This document shows, piece after piece, positions 25,843 through 35,709 of a stretch of 63,981 nt of DNA. Numbering within the stretch: the first letter of the stretch is position 1; the number at the start of each line of letters is the position of its first letter. Under the pieces are notes generated by a model, which had not been told where the DNA came from, did not search any database, and saw nothing but the letters and a program-made list of their open reading frames with translations. Source of the DNA: an uncultured Bacteroidales bacterium (GTDB lineage: Bacteria; Bacteroidota; Bacteroidia; Bacteroidales; P3); the NCBI GenBank assembly GCA_900318275.1, contig ONJY01000011.1:1-63981 (forward strand), in the 5' to 3' direction. The translations under genes were made by a program, and so were the position numbers.

Positions 25843-26843
25843 CGGTACTCATGCCGACATATAACGTTGCCCCGTGGGTTGAAGAATCTATCCATAGTGT
25901 CCTCAACCAGACCTATCGTGACTTCGAGCTGCTGGTAGTTGACGATGCGTCGACCGACGACACCCTCGACCGCGTCCGCGCCATCAACGACCCACGCATA
26001 CGCATTGCCTCCTTCCCCAACAATGTAGGCCTCTCCGAGAACCTCAACCGAGGCCTAGACATCATCGACACCGAGTTGGTGGCACGTATGGACGGCGACG
26101 ATATCGCTGAACCCGACTGGTTAGAAACGGGCGTCCAGGTGTTAGACACCATACCCGATGTGGGTATCTGCAGCTTCGGTTTCCAGTTCTTTGGAGCCAA
26201 GACATCGCTAGTACGTTTCCCCGAACATCACGAGGATTCCAAAGCCCAGATGCTTTTCGGATGCACAGTAATCGTGCCTGTCTTCCGTCGTGCCGTAATG
26301 GCCGACAACCACCTACGCTACAGCACCGAGGCCTTCCCTGCAGAAGATTACATGATGTGGTCGAACGTGTACCCGTTGACACAGATCTACAACGTCCAGC
26401 GCACACTCTTCCACTATCGGACCCACCCCACGCAGATATCCACCTCCCGTAGGGAGGCACAGATTGTGAAATCCAACGAGGTCAGGCTAAAGATGCTCCA
26501 TTGGCTCAATCCCAACTTTACAGACGAAGAAAAACGATTCTTCCTTGATATATTTGTACCTTGTAAAATTGAGTCTAAAGAAGACATTGCCAAACTCAAA
26601 TGTTTTGCACAACTAATCATCAGCCGCAACACCAATGGGAACTACTCCAATGAAGCGTTGCGACATAAGTTCAAACTCCATATAGGCTACGGAGTTTTGG
26701 AATATGTGGAACGCACATATTTCCCACGAAGCTACACCCCAATTGCGTTCCTCCGCTTACTTTCGAGCGGTCTCTACTCCACCCTTCCTGCCAGAAACCG
26801 CCGCAAAATATTGGCCAAAAGCCTGCTACTGAAGAAGAAATAG
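25830..26843 (+). CDS. GT2-family glycosyltransferase
   Basis: 337 residues from the ATG at 25830, just before the stop of the previous gene. Motifs: LTVLMPTYNVAPWVEESIHS, VDDASTDDTLDRV, ARMDGDDIAEPDWLE (DxD) and AEDYMMWSNV. The longer frame that begins at 25779 lies inside the previous gene and is not used. A standard inverting cytoplasmic glycosyltransferase of the repeat-unit type. Confidence 0.92.
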   Translation: MPRLTVLMPTYNVAPWVEESIHSVLNQTYRDFELLVVDDASTDDTLDRVRAINDPRIRIASFPNNVGLSENLNRGLDIIDTELVARMDGDDIAEPDWLETGVQVLDTIPDVGICSFGFQFFGAKTSLVRFPEHHEDSKAQMLFGCTVIVPVFRRAVMADNHLRYSTEAFPAEDYMMWSNVYPLTQIYNVQRTLFHYRTHPTQISTSRREAQIVKSNEVRLKMLHWLNPNFTDEEKRFFLDIFVPCKIESKEDIAKLKCFAQLIISRNTNGNYSNEALRHKFKLHIGYGVLEYVERTYFPRSYTPIAFLRLLSSGLYSTLPARNRRKILAKSLLLKKK

Positions 26844-26850
26844 TCACACC

Positions 26851-27555
26851 ATGAGTTATCTCCGCCGCAAACTGCACAATCTCACACACCCTTTGTTGGG
26901 GCGTGTACTGATGCTGCATCGTGTCGTGGGACAGCGCAGCGACGGCGAAAATCGAGAATTGGAAGTGACTCCACAATTTCTTGAACAGACCATTATAAAA
27001 TACCGACAGCAGGGCTACCAGTTCGTCTCCATCGACGAGGCCTGCGACATCATTTCCAAAGGTCACACCAACACTCCCTTTGCTTGCCTTACCTTCGACG
27101 ATGGATACCAAGACAACTATGATATCGCCTACCCCGTTCTGAAGCAGTACGAAGTTCCCTTCGCCGTATATGTTACCACGGGGTTCATTGACAACCGTCT
27201 CCCAATATGGTGGTATCCGGATGAGCAGTTGGGTATTTCCACCGAATCCTTGAAATCATTAGATGCTGACCCACTCTGCACCATCGGTGTCCACACAGTC
27301 AGCCACCCCAAACTCGACACACTCTCTCCCGAGGAACAACAAAAAGAGATTGAACAATCCCGACAAGAGTTGGAGATGCTCCTCAGCCACCCCATCCGTC
27401 ACTTTTCCTATCCCCATGGTGCCTACGACTCCGACACCTTGAAGATTGTAAACGACAGTCATTTCGTTTCATCCTTGCGAGCATGGGGTGGGAATATCAG
27501 GAAAGGTGATGCCACTCTGCTGGAACTGCCACGAATAGAACTGAAAGAACCATGA
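26851..27555 (+). CDS. Polysaccharide deacetylase (NodB-fold)
   Basis: 234 residues. NodB motif 1 is TFDDGYQDN, motif 2 is HTVSHPKL, and FSYPHGAYD follows, so the metal-binding Asp and two His are present. Such enzymes remove N- or O-acetyl groups from carbohydrates. There is no signal peptide, suggesting action on cytoplasmic, lipid-linked intermediates. It lies seven bases after one GT2 gene and overlaps the next. Confidence 0.9.
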   Translation: MSYLRRKLHNLTHPLLGRVLMLHRVVGQRSDGENRELEVTPQFLEQTIIKYRQQGYQFVSIDEACDIISKGHTNTPFACLTFDDGYQDNYDIAYPVLKQYEVPFAVYVTTGFIDNRLPIWWYPDEQLGISTESLKSLDADPLCTIGVHTVSHPKLDTLSPEEQQKEIEQSRQELEMLLSHPIRHFSYPHGAYDSDTLKIVNDSHFVSSLRAWGGNIRKGDATLLELPRIELKEP

Positions 27556-28484
27556 AGACCTTTGGCAACGGAATAAAAGACAAACTTTCGGTCATCATCC
27601 TCTCATACGCCATAGACGAGGATATCTATGAGATGAACTGCCGGGCTTTGAAATCACTCCTTGATTCCGAGGCCTGGACAGACGACCTGCAGGTGCTGAT
27701 TATCGAGAGCAGGAAAGACAGCACCTATACCTATCCGTTCCCCAACATAGAGGTTCTTATACCCAAAGAAGACTTTGGTTTCCACAAGTTCTTCAATATC
27801 GGTATAGACAAGACTGACGGTGAGTACATTGCCTTCTGCAACAACGACATTATCCTCAAACCAGGTTGGTTCAGCGAAATAAAAAAAGTTGCCAATGCCC
27901 ATAAACGCTTCAAGTGCTTCTCCCCTATCGACGACAGCGGAGACTATCCCAGGATGACACCGGAAGCACTACCCCGCGAGAAAGATTATTACAAAGGCTG
28001 GGAGCACCAGAAGCATTTTGCGCCTTGGTGTTTTGTGTGGAAACGAGAGGCGTTCGACATTACAGGTCCATTCGATGAAACCGTTGACTTCTATGGCGCC
28101 GACTGCGATGAACAGAACATGATGAGCCGCAACGCTCTATGGAGCGTGGTATGTACCAAATCGGTGGTGAACCATTTGGCAGGACAGACAGCCGTCGTAA
28201 AGCAGTCGGGCAAAAACGACCAATATCGCATTACCGACTACGAGAAATACCCACTAACGGAATTCGAAAAGAAGCACAATTACCCACTCTGGATATACGA
28301 CGACTACCGATTCTACGACGGCTATCAGAAATTGAAAAAGAAATGGGGATTGGACAACACGAACAAATGGCTGCAACGGATAATCACCAAACATCCCATC
28401 TTGAATTTCCGCCCTTTGACCCGACTTCTATTCACCAAACAGATGAACTTCTTCTTCTGCCGACTAAGAGGAATAAAACCCTAA
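27552..28484 (+). CDS. GT2-like glycosyltransferase
   Basis: 310 residues. KLSVIILSYAIDEDIYEMN at the start, AFCNNDIILKPGW as the likely metal site (NND in place of DxD) and FYGADCDEQNMMSR on the acceptor side. The N-terminal strand pattern and the NND motif resemble the GT2 subgroup that uses N-x-D type sites. It overlaps the deacetylase gene by four bases. Confidence 0.88.
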   Translation: MKTFGNGIKDKLSVIILSYAIDEDIYEMNCRALKSLLDSEAWTDDLQVLIIESRKDSTYTYPFPNIEVLIPKEDFGFHKFFNIGIDKTDGEYIAFCNNDIILKPGWFSEIKKVANAHKRFKCFSPIDDSGDYPRMTPEALPREKDYYKGWEHQKHFAPWCFVWKREAFDITGPFDETVDFYGADCDEQNMMSRNALWSVVCTKSVVNHLAGQTAVVKQSGKNDQYRITDYEKYPLTEFEKKHNYPLWIYDDYRFYDGYQKLKKKWGLDNTNKWLQRIITKHPILNFRPLTRLLFTKQMNFFFCRLRGIKP

Positions 28485-28487
28485 TCC

Positions 28488-29279
28488 ATGTATAACAACC
28501 ATTCCATCTCCTTCGTTTCTTTCGCCAATAGCCGTTATGCGTCTCAAAACCGTATCAAACGAGAGGCTGAAGAGATGCAATTCTTCGACCACATCTATGT
28601 TGGAGACGAAAAGATGCTTGAGCCTTGGTACTTTGAAAAATACAAAGACCGCTGGCCAGAACGCAGTTTCGGCTACTGGCAATGGAAGCCTTACCTCATA
28701 CGACGCGTCATGGACCGCATGGAGGAAGGCGACTTTCTTGTCTATGCAGACGCGGGATGCACACTCAATCCTCGAGGTATTCCCCGATTGAAAGAATACC
28801 TCCACATGGTGGAGGAAAATGCCTGCGGTGTGCTTGGATTTGACCAGCACTTCCGCGAGGCGGAATGGACCAAAGCCGACCTCTTCGACTACTTCGGTGT
28901 CCTCGGCGACCCAAAATACATGGACCACGGACAGGTGGCATCGGGTTGCATCATCATACACAAAAAGCCAGCTTCGCAGCGTCTCGTTGACGAATGGCAC
29001 TATATCATGCACTTCCAACACGACCTGGCTACAGATTCACCTTCAAAGATTCCCAATGTATCCAACTTCCAGGAGAACCGCCACGACCAAAGTGTCTTTT
29101 CCCTCCTGATGGTAAAATACGGCGGCGTAGAACTTCCTGTAGAAGAATTCTTCACAGAGGGCAATTGGGAAGAGTTGAAAGACTACCCCATTTGGGCCAC
29201 CCGCAAGCGCATGAAAAAACGCACGTGGCAGAAAGAAATAAACTACCGTATCAAGAAACTATTCCATCTCACACGATGA
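28488..29279 (+). CDS. Putative glycosyltransferase, GT-A-like, family not recognised
   Basis: 263 residues. ISFVSFANSRYASQNRIKRE, FGYWQWKPYLIRRVMD and LVYADAGCTLNPRG suggest a nucleotide-sugar-binding GT-A fold with DAG-type metal site. The GYWxWKPY segment is a pattern I have seen in capsule-locus proteins without an assigned family. It lies three bases after a GT2 gene and overlaps a GT8 gene, so a role in the same glycan is very likely; the sugar is unknown. Confidence 0.65.
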   Translation: MYNNHSISFVSFANSRYASQNRIKREAEEMQFFDHIYVGDEKMLEPWYFEKYKDRWPERSFGYWQWKPYLIRRVMDRMEEGDFLVYADAGCTLNPRGIPRLKEYLHMVEENACGVLGFDQHFREAEWTKADLFDYFGVLGDPKYMDHGQVASGCIIIHKKPASQRLVDEWHYIMHFQHDLATDSPSKIPNVSNFQENRHDQSVFSLLMVKYGGVELPVEEFFTEGNWEELKDYPIWATRKRMKKRTWQKEINYRIKKLFHLTR

Positions 29280-30145
29280 GCGCCAACTATGCATATGTCA
29301 CCATGGCCACCAGCAAAAACTACTTGCCTGGTTTGATGGCCATGTACTTAAGTCTTAAGCAAACTGGTACGCATATCCCTCTCTATGCCATGCTGCCTCA
29401 CAACCTCGTTGTTGCAGAACCAAAGGCCATAGACAGTCTTCAGAAAAGCGGAGTCAACATCTTGAAATATAGTCATTCTGTTGATATTCCACAGCAACTC
29501 ATTGACAACAATGCCACTCAAGGCGACCATCGTTTCAGTCACACTTTTGATAAACTGCTCATCTTTGGTCTTACGCAGTTTGACAAAATAGTCTTCCTTG
29601 ATGCCGACATACAAATCCTGCACTCGCTGGATCATCTTTTCAACATGCCCCATATGTCGGCCATGATTGCCGGACGTAGTTACCCCGGAAACGAAGATTG
29701 GATAGATCTCACATCGGGCATCATGACCATCATTCCACAAAACGGCCTTGTTGAGAAGATTGCAAACAAGATACCTGACGTGATTGAACAAAAGGGTGCC
29801 TGTGGCGACCAAGACATCCTGCAATCCTACTATTCCGACTGGCCTCAGCACCCTGAACTGGATATGGGCGAGAAATACGGTATAATAGCCTACTATGCCG
29901 ACTACTATGAGAAGCATCTTGGCTACCATTACACCAACAATATCGAAGACACAAAATCAGTTGCCATCATCCATTATGCAGGAGAGAAGAAGCCCTGGAT
30001 GCAGAACTGGTCTACACTCTCGGTGCTGAAACAGGAGCTACAACTGGCATGGATGCGGTTGATACAAAAACGTGACACCAACACCGTGTTATTAGAATAC
30101 AAACATCTGGTCCGCAAAGCCCAAAAAATGCTCTACGTCAAATGA
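29276..30145 (+). CDS. GT8-family glycosyltransferase
   Basis: 289 residues from the ATG at 29276 (overlapping the previous stop). Glycogenin/LgtC-like features: YAYVTMATSKNYLPGLMAMY, KIVFLDADIQILHSLDHLF (DxD) and the late HYAGEKKPWM motif that closes the active site. GT8 enzymes are retaining transferases for glucose or galactose. The stop overlaps the GT10 gene. Confidence 0.92.
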   Translation: MSANYAYVTMATSKNYLPGLMAMYLSLKQTGTHIPLYAMLPHNLVVAEPKAIDSLQKSGVNILKYSHSVDIPQQLIDNNATQGDHRFSHTFDKLLIFGLTQFDKIVFLDADIQILHSLDHLFNMPHMSAMIAGRSYPGNEDWIDLTSGIMTIIPQNGLVEKIANKIPDVIEQKGACGDQDILQSYYSDWPQHPELDMGEKYGIIAYYADYYEKHLGYHYTNNIEDTKSVAIIHYAGEKKPWMQNWSTLSVLKQELQLAWMRLIQKRDTNTVLLEYKHLVRKAQKMLYVK

Positions 30146-31128
30146 GTCTACGATCCCTCTTCCGACGCTACCGCACCCCATTGACATCCTACGACGGGCA
30201 CATCATCTACTATAACTGGTGGAACAAACAGCCTGTCGACGAAATTTGGTTCTCCACCTTCCTGCACAATAGGGATTATACCAAACGTTTCCCTAAGGCA
30301 CGCTTCGTCTTCTTTTCTTCTCTTGGCAACATAAACCTACTGCGCCTGGACACCTTGGCGCACCCCTTCTCGCACAACCGCAAGCACCTTTATTTCAACG
30401 GCGAGAACAATCACCATCCCAACTTCGCCCCATACCTGCACAACCTCCTTGACTACCGGTCAATTGACCTCAGCCTCGGCTTCGACTATACCGACGACCC
30501 TCGATACCTGCGCTTCCCCCTGTGGCTCTTGGAAATGTTTCCTCCGAAGTCTACCGAGCAGGACATCAAGCGCATCTGCGACCAGCTGAGCCACCAGCAG
30601 TGGGATGCCTCTGCGCGCAGCCGCTTCTGTGCATTGGTTTCCGGCAATCGCGGGCCCAACGACCCTGGGGCACAGCGGCGTACACGACTAGTGGGGAGTC
30701 TCAACGCCATCGCCTCCGTCGACTGCGCCGGGAAACTTCTACATAACACCGATGAGCTGAAGACGAAATACAACGACAACAAAGCCGAATTCCTCAAGCA
30801 GTACAAGTTCTACATCTGTCCCGAGAACGCCTCTGTAGAAGGCTACGTCACAGAAAAAGTCTTCCATGCCATCGGTTCCGGCTGCATCCCAATCTATTGG
30901 GGCGCCAACGGCAACCCAGAACCCGACGTGCTGAACCACGACGCCATCCTCTTTTGGAACCCAGACGGCGACAACACAGGCCTGCTGAAACAGATAGAGG
31001 CGCTGCAAAGCAACGATAAACTCTATCGGGAGTTCTTCGAGCAGCCACGTCTCAAAAACGACGCCTGGCAGGTGATAACTGGGTACTTCAACTCGCTTGA
31101 AAAACATATCGACAACCTCTTTCACTAA
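30142..31128 (+). CDS. GT10-family alpha-(1,3/4)-fucosyltransferase
   Basis: 328 residues. The conserved GT10 donor-binding region is plain: YKFYICPENASVEGYVTEK followed by VFHAIGSGCIPIYWGA. Enzymes of this family transfer L-fucose from GDP-fucose to GlcNAc or Glc. gmd and fcl in the same operon make GDP-L-fucose, so donor supply and use fit. Bacterial relatives in Helicobacter and Bacteroides make Lewis-type or other fucosylated surface glycans that resemble host structures; whether this one does is not shown. Confidence 0.93.
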   Translation: MSLRSLFRRYRTPLTSYDGHIIYYNWWNKQPVDEIWFSTFLHNRDYTKRFPKARFVFFSSLGNINLLRLDTLAHPFSHNRKHLYFNGENNHHPNFAPYLHNLLDYRSIDLSLGFDYTDDPRYLRFPLWLLEMFPPKSTEQDIKRICDQLSHQQWDASARSRFCALVSGNRGPNDPGAQRRTRLVGSLNAIASVDCAGKLLHNTDELKTKYNDNKAEFLKQYKFYICPENASVEGYVTEKVFHAIGSGCIPIYWGANGNPEPDVLNHDAILFWNPDGDNTGLLKQIEALQSNDKLYREFFEQPRLKNDAWQVITGYFNSLEKHIDNLFH

Positions 31129-32060
31129 TGTCACTCCTATCTATTATCATACCGGCTTACAATGCAGAGAACTATCTGCCACGATGCTTGGACAGCATAT
31201 TCATGCAGGACTTCACCAACTATGAAGTTATTGTCATCAACGACGGAAGCACAGATAGGACAGCTGCCATCTTAGATAGTTATGCCATTAAATATGCGAA
31301 TCTACATGTCATAACGCAAAAGAACCAAGGCATGGCTTCTGCCCGTAACCATGGTCTCGCACAAGCTACCGGCGAGTATATCATGTTTGTTGACAGCGAC
31401 GACCGCATCATTGAACATGCCCTCGCAATCCTTGCGCAGCACATCGGCGGAGAGGACATCTTAGGCTTTGGCTCACGGATATTTAATGAAACCGACTGCA
31501 CATATACCAACAATAGCGTAGCGGCCATCGCCTCAACAACAGGTTGGGACTACTTTAATCGCGAACGGCTCATATCCCGACCCGTACATTTTGTATGTAT
31601 CTGGCAGCGCGTCTACCGTAGAGCCTTCCTTGAAGAACACAGCCTCCGCTTCGTCGACGGTTTAAAACGTGCCGAAGACGACCTCTTCACCACAATAGCT
31701 TTCCTACATGCTCGTAGCGTAAAGGCCATTGCCGACAGTTTGTATATATATCATGTGCGGCCTGGCAGCATCACTCGAAGCAGCGACCCGAAACTTGATG
31801 CCGACAGCTGGCGAGTACAGCAAATTCTTGCCGACACCTTCATCCCTATGCTGGGCATCAACAAGATGGTCATCTACCAGGTTTTGGCCTCCAACTATAT
31901 CAACCACCTCTCCATAAAAGACAACACCCTCACCGCAAGCGAGTGGCAACAGTTCAGGGAAGTCTGCGTCACCCCGCGGCATCGGAAACTATATTTTATT
32001 GCCCACATAAGCCCGTCACTTCTTCGACTCTATAATCGCCTATGCTCTTCACTTCGATAG
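31128..32060 (+). CDS. GT2-family glycosyltransferase
   Basis: 310 residues. LSIIIPAYNAENYLPRCLDS, INDGSTDRTAAIL, MFVDSDDRIIEHA and KRAEDDLFTTIAFL give the full set of GT2 motifs. The first base of its ATG is the last base of the previous stop codon. The 3' end overlaps the MBOAT gene by 19 bases. Confidence 0.92.
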   Translation: MSLLSIIIPAYNAENYLPRCLDSIFMQDFTNYEVIVINDGSTDRTAAILDSYAIKYANLHVITQKNQGMASARNHGLAQATGEYIMFVDSDDRIIEHALAILAQHIGGEDILGFGSRIFNETDCTYTNNSVAAIASTTGWDYFNRERLISRPVHFVCIWQRVYRRAFLEEHSLRFVDGLKRAEDDLFTTIAFLHARSVKAIADSLYIYHVRPGSITRSSDPKLDADSWRVQQILADTFIPMLGINKMVIYQVLASNYINHLSIKDNTLTASEWQQFREVCVTPRHRKLYFIAHISPSLLRLYNRLCSSLR

Positions 32061-33448
32061 AGTTTTTCGTCTTCCTGCCGATAGTGTTCGCTCTCTACTG
32101 GCTTCTGCGCCGTCAGCTGCGGTGGCAGAACCTGCTGGTGGTAGCAGCATCTTACGTATTCTACGGCTGGTGGGACTGGCGGTTCCTGCTGCTAATAGCC
32201 TTTACCTCGGCATGCAGCTATTTCAGCGGCCTGATTATCAACGATAGGCGCTGGCGCAAGACAGCATTGTGGGGTAATATCATTATCAATTTGGCCATTC
32301 TTGGGCTATTCAAATACTATGATTTCTTCGCTGCCGAATTGGCCACCTTGCTGGGTTGTAGTGGAGACAGCGTGATGCTGCACCTCATCCTGCCCGTCGG
32401 CATTTCGTTCTACACCTTCCAGGCCCTCTCCTATTCTATTGACATTTACCGCAGCAAGATGGAGCCCACGCGCGACGTGATTGCCTTCTTCGCCTACGTC
32501 AGCTTCTTCCCCCAGCTTGTGGCCGGCCCTATCGAGCGCGCCACCAACCTGTTGCCACAGTTCCATAGGCAGCGGCAGTTCGACTATGCTATGGCTGTCG
32601 ACGGCATCCGCCAGATGCTCTGGGGATTCTTCAAGAAGGTGGTGGTTGCCGACAACTGCGCCACGTTTGTAGACGATATCTGGGGCGATTTCGCAGGTCA
32701 GAGCAGCATTAACATGGCAGTGGCGGCGGCTCTCTTCTCCATCCAGATCTACTGCGACTTCTCGGGATACTCGGACATAGCCATCGGATGTGCCAAGCTA
32801 TTTGGCATCAAGCTGATGCGCAACTTCAACGTGCCTTATTTCAGTCGCGACATCGCCGAGTTCTGGCGCCGTTGGCACATCAGTCTTACTACCTGGTTCC
32901 GCGACTATGTCTACATCCCTCTCGGGGGTAGCCGAGTGGCGAAGTGGAAGGTGGTGCGCAACACGTTCATCATCTTCCTCGTCAGCGGCCTTTGGCACGG
33001 AGCCAACTGGACCTTCATCCTCTGGGGTGCCTTCCATGCGCTACTCTTCCTGCCATTGATACTGATGGGCAAGAACCGCAAATACACCGATATCGTGGCT
33101 GCCGACCGTTGGCTGCCCAGCATCAAGGAGTTGGGGCAAATGCTGCTCACTTTTGTCCTTGCCGCCTTGGGATGGATTCTCTTCCGCAGCCAGAGCATCG
33201 GCGAAGCCATTGACTTCTATACAAGCCTATTTACCGGCGGTTTGTCCGGAGCCAACCTCCCCATGCGAACCATAGTTTTTGTAGCCATCATGCTGCTGGT
33301 GGAATGGTTGCAGCGTAAACGTGAGCACGGACTTGACATGTCGGGGGTGAGAAGCGGGGTGATACGATATATATTTTATGTGTGTGTGCTGGCTTTGATA
33401 TTCGTGTTTGGTGTATTCAACGAGACCTTCATATACTTCCAGTTCTAA
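32042..33448 (+). CDS. MBOAT-family O-acyltransferase (AlgI/DltB-like)
   Basis: 468 residues with about ten membrane spans. Motifs: FYTFQALSYSIDIYR, FPQLVAGPIERA, EFWRRWHISLTTWFRDYVYI and LWHGANWTFILWG with the catalytic His319. MBOAT proteins pass an acyl group, usually acetyl, across the inner membrane to an extracytoplasmic partner. The next gene encodes such a partner, an SGNH-type protein, as in alginate (AlgI with AlgX/AlgJ) systems. Together they probably O-acetylate the exported glycan. Confidence 0.93.
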   Translation: MLFTSIEFFVFLPIVFALYWLLRRQLRWQNLLVVAASYVFYGWWDWRFLLLIAFTSACSYFSGLIINDRRWRKTALWGNIIINLAILGLFKYYDFFAAELATLLGCSGDSVMLHLILPVGISFYTFQALSYSIDIYRSKMEPTRDVIAFFAYVSFFPQLVAGPIERATNLLPQFHRQRQFDYAMAVDGIRQMLWGFFKKVVVADNCATFVDDIWGDFAGQSSINMAVAAALFSIQIYCDFSGYSDIAIGCAKLFGIKLMRNFNVPYFSRDIAEFWRRWHISLTTWFRDYVYIPLGGSRVAKWKVVRNTFIIFLVSGLWHGANWTFILWGAFHALLFLPLILMGKNRKYTDIVAADRWLPSIKELGQMLLTFVLAALGWILFRSQSIGEAIDFYTSLFTGGLSGANLPMRTIVFVAIMLLVEWLQRKREHGLDMSGVRSGVIRYIFYVCVLALIFVFGVFNETFIYFQF

Positions 33449-33459
33449 TTTCAATCAGA

Positions 33460-34401
33460 TTGCAAAAGAAACCCTTGAAACGTTTTCTGTTAAAACTCGG
33501 TATTACTGCCGTTGCCTTGTGTGGTGTGGCCTGGGGGCTTGATTGGGTCATTACACATAATCTTAGGCGTTCCGATGCCCGCATGTTCAGCACCTACAAC
33601 GCCATCTATGGCGACACCCTGCGGTGCGATGCCGTTGTGATGGGGTCCTCGCGCGGTCAGGTACAGTATGATGTACGCATTCTCGACAGCATCGCCGGCC
33701 TCAACTGCTACAACCTCAGCGTCGACGGACGTTGCATCGATGCCGAAGTGGTCATCTACAACGCCTATCGCCACCATGCACCTAAGCCCAAGGTTATAAT
33801 CCAAAACATCGACTGGGGTAGCTTGCAGATGAGCAACGGCTATGAGCGGGAGCAATACCTGCCCTTCCTGGACAAAGACGACCTTTACAAGCAGACGCGT
33901 GACAACGAAGGTTTCAACTGGGCCGACCGTTGGCTGCCGCTGGTGCGCTATGCCGGCTACCGCAATGTGATATTCGAAGGCTTGGGGTTGCCCGCCAAAT
34001 TGGCTCGACCGGCAATATACAAAGGATATGTACCGCGCGACGATGTGTGGGACGGCTCTGCATTCCTGCAGATAGACACCCTTGGCTTCGAGTGCAACCC
34101 CGAGGCGGTGGATATCTTTGACCGCTATCTGGCGCAATGCCAGAAAGACGGCATCCATGTGGTGATGGTATACGCACCGTTCTATATCGGAGCCACACGC
34201 AAGATGGGACCCGCCGTCGACTCGATGTTCGCGCTCTACCAGTCGTTTGCCGACCGCTATGGTTGCGACATCCTCAACTACCTCTACGACAGCATCTGCT
34301 ACGACACTATCAACTTCTATAACGCCAGCCATATGAACCGCCTTGGTGCGGAGCAGTTCTCCACCAAACTGGCGAAAGATTTGAAAGCATTACTGCAATG
34401 A
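33460..34401 (+). CDS. SGNH-type protein, likely O-acetylation partner of the MBOAT
   Basis: About 313 residues from a TTG at 33460; the frame stays open to 33382 but that part overlaps the MBOAT gene. One N-terminal membrane segment (LKLGITAVALCGVAWGL) leaves the rest periplasmic. VVMGSSRGQVQYD provides the catalytic Ser of the SGNH fold, and NASHMNRLGAEQF near the C-terminus provides the His. It probably receives acetyl groups from the MBOAT and moves them to the polymer. The stop overlaps the next ATG. The start codon is uncertain. Confidence 0.75.
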   Translation: MQKKPLKRFLLKLGITAVALCGVAWGLDWVITHNLRRSDARMFSTYNAIYGDTLRCDAVVMGSSRGQVQYDVRILDSIAGLNCYNLSVDGRCIDAEVVIYNAYRHHAPKPKVIIQNIDWGSLQMSNGYEREQYLPFLDKDDLYKQTRDNEGFNWADRWLPLVRYAGYRNVIFEGLGLPAKLARPAIYKGYVPRDDVWDGSAFLQIDTLGFECNPEAVDIFDRYLAQCQKDGIHVVMVYAPFYIGATRKMGPAVDSMFALYQSFADRYGCDILNYLYDSICYDTINFYNASHMNRLGAEQFSTKLAKDLKALLQ

Positions 34402-35498
34402 AACATATCCTCATCGTTTTTGGCACCCGACCGGAGGCCATCAAGATGGCCCCTGTGGTGAAAGAGCTGCAACGACGCAGCCAACAGTTCAAGACCACAG
34501 TATGCGTCACCGGCCAGCATCGCGAGATGCTCGACCAGGTACTCGACATATTCGACATCCGCCCCGACTACGACCTCAACATCATGCAGGCAGGGCAGGA
34601 CCTCTACGACATATCTTCACGCATACTGCTCGGAATGAAGGACGTGCTCAAAGCCGAAAGACCAGACACCGTGCTGGTGCACGGCGACACCTCCACTTCC
34701 ACTTTCGCGGCATTGGCCGCCTTCTACCAGCAGATACCTGTGGGGCATGTGGAAGCAGGCCTGCGGACATACAACATCTACAGCCCTTGGCCCGAGGAGA
34801 TGAACCGCCAGCTGAACGGCCGCCTCTGCACCTGGCACTTCGCGCCCACCGAGCGGGCACGCCAGAACCTGCTGAAGGAGAACATCCCCGACGAGCATAT
34901 TGCCGTCACCGGCAACACCGTCATCGACGCCCTGCATTGGGTGGCAACTTCGGGCAAAGCGAAAGCCCCTCAGTTCGGACGCGACGAAAGCCGTCGGATG
35001 GTGCTCATCACCGGGCACCGCCGCGAGAACTTCGGCGACGGTATGGCCCATATATGCCAGGCAATCAACACGCTGGCTGCGCGGTTCCCCGACGTAGACT
35101 TTGTCTACCCCATCCACCTCAACCCGAACATCCGCAAGCCGGTACACGAAATCGTCGACGGAAGCCTCAGGAACATATACCTGATGGAGCCGCTCAACTA
35201 CCTGGAATTCATCGGCATGATGCAGCAATGCACCTTGGTGCTGACTGATAGCGGCGGCCTCCAGGAGGAGGCTCCCGCCTTCGGCAAGCCGGTGCTGGTA
35301 ATGCGCGACACTACCGAGCGGCCCGAAGCCATCGAGGCCTGCACCGCCCGCCTGGTGGGCACCGACAAGGACACCATCGTCGATGCCGTAGCCCTCCTGC
35401 TCACCGACCACGACGCATACAACGCAATGGCCCATGCCGCCAACCCCTTCGGCGACGGACATGCCGCCGAGCGAATAGCCGATTGTATACGAGACTGA
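34398..35498 (+). CDS. wecB: UDP-N-acetylglucosamine 2-epimerase (non-hydrolysing)
   Basis: 366 residues, the standard length. It interconverts UDP-GlcNAc and UDP-ManNAc. Motifs: MKHILIVFGTRPEAIKMAPV, VHGDTSTSTFA, HVEAGLRTYN, ITGHRRENFG and LTDSGGLQEEAPAFGKPVLV. No UDP-ManNAc dehydrogenase (wecC) is in the window, so ManNAc may be used as such or oxidised by an enzyme encoded elsewhere. It overlaps the SGNH gene by four bases and is followed by a 211-base gap. Confidence 0.95.
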   Translation: MKHILIVFGTRPEAIKMAPVVKELQRRSQQFKTTVCVTGQHREMLDQVLDIFDIRPDYDLNIMQAGQDLYDISSRILLGMKDVLKAERPDTVLVHGDTSTSTFAALAAFYQQIPVGHVEAGLRTYNIYSPWPEEMNRQLNGRLCTWHFAPTERARQNLLKENIPDEHIAVTGNTVIDALHWVATSGKAKAPQFGRDESRRMVLITGHRRENFGDGMAHICQAINTLAARFPDVDFVYPIHLNPNIRKPVHEIVDGSLRNIYLMEPLNYLEFIGMMQQCTLVLTDSGGLQEEAPAFGKPVLVMRDTTERPEAIEACTARLVGTDKDTIVDAVALLLTDHDAYNAMAHAANPFGDGHAAERIADCIRD

Positions 35499-35709
35499 TA
35501 CCACGATTAAACAGCATACCCTCCTCACACCCTCCTCACACCAACCACACATCATCATCACATCCACATCACGATTTGGTGAGGATGATATGAAGCGGAT
35601 TTGTTGTGGAAGCATTGTAGGTATCTACCGACAGGGGTCAACCGGCGAAACGTTTACAGTAAAGACTTCTCTCTAAAGAATAAGGAAAGCACATAAAAGC
35701 AGAAGATTT
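35499..35709. other. Short gap with a CCTCACAC array
   Basis: CACCCTCCTCACACC-type words near 35517-35543 are followed at about 35576-35590 by TTGGTGAGGATGAT, a partial inverted match. This looks like a weak word-array pair ahead of the second DUF6266 gene. Nothing else is recognised in the gap. Confidence 0.5.
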
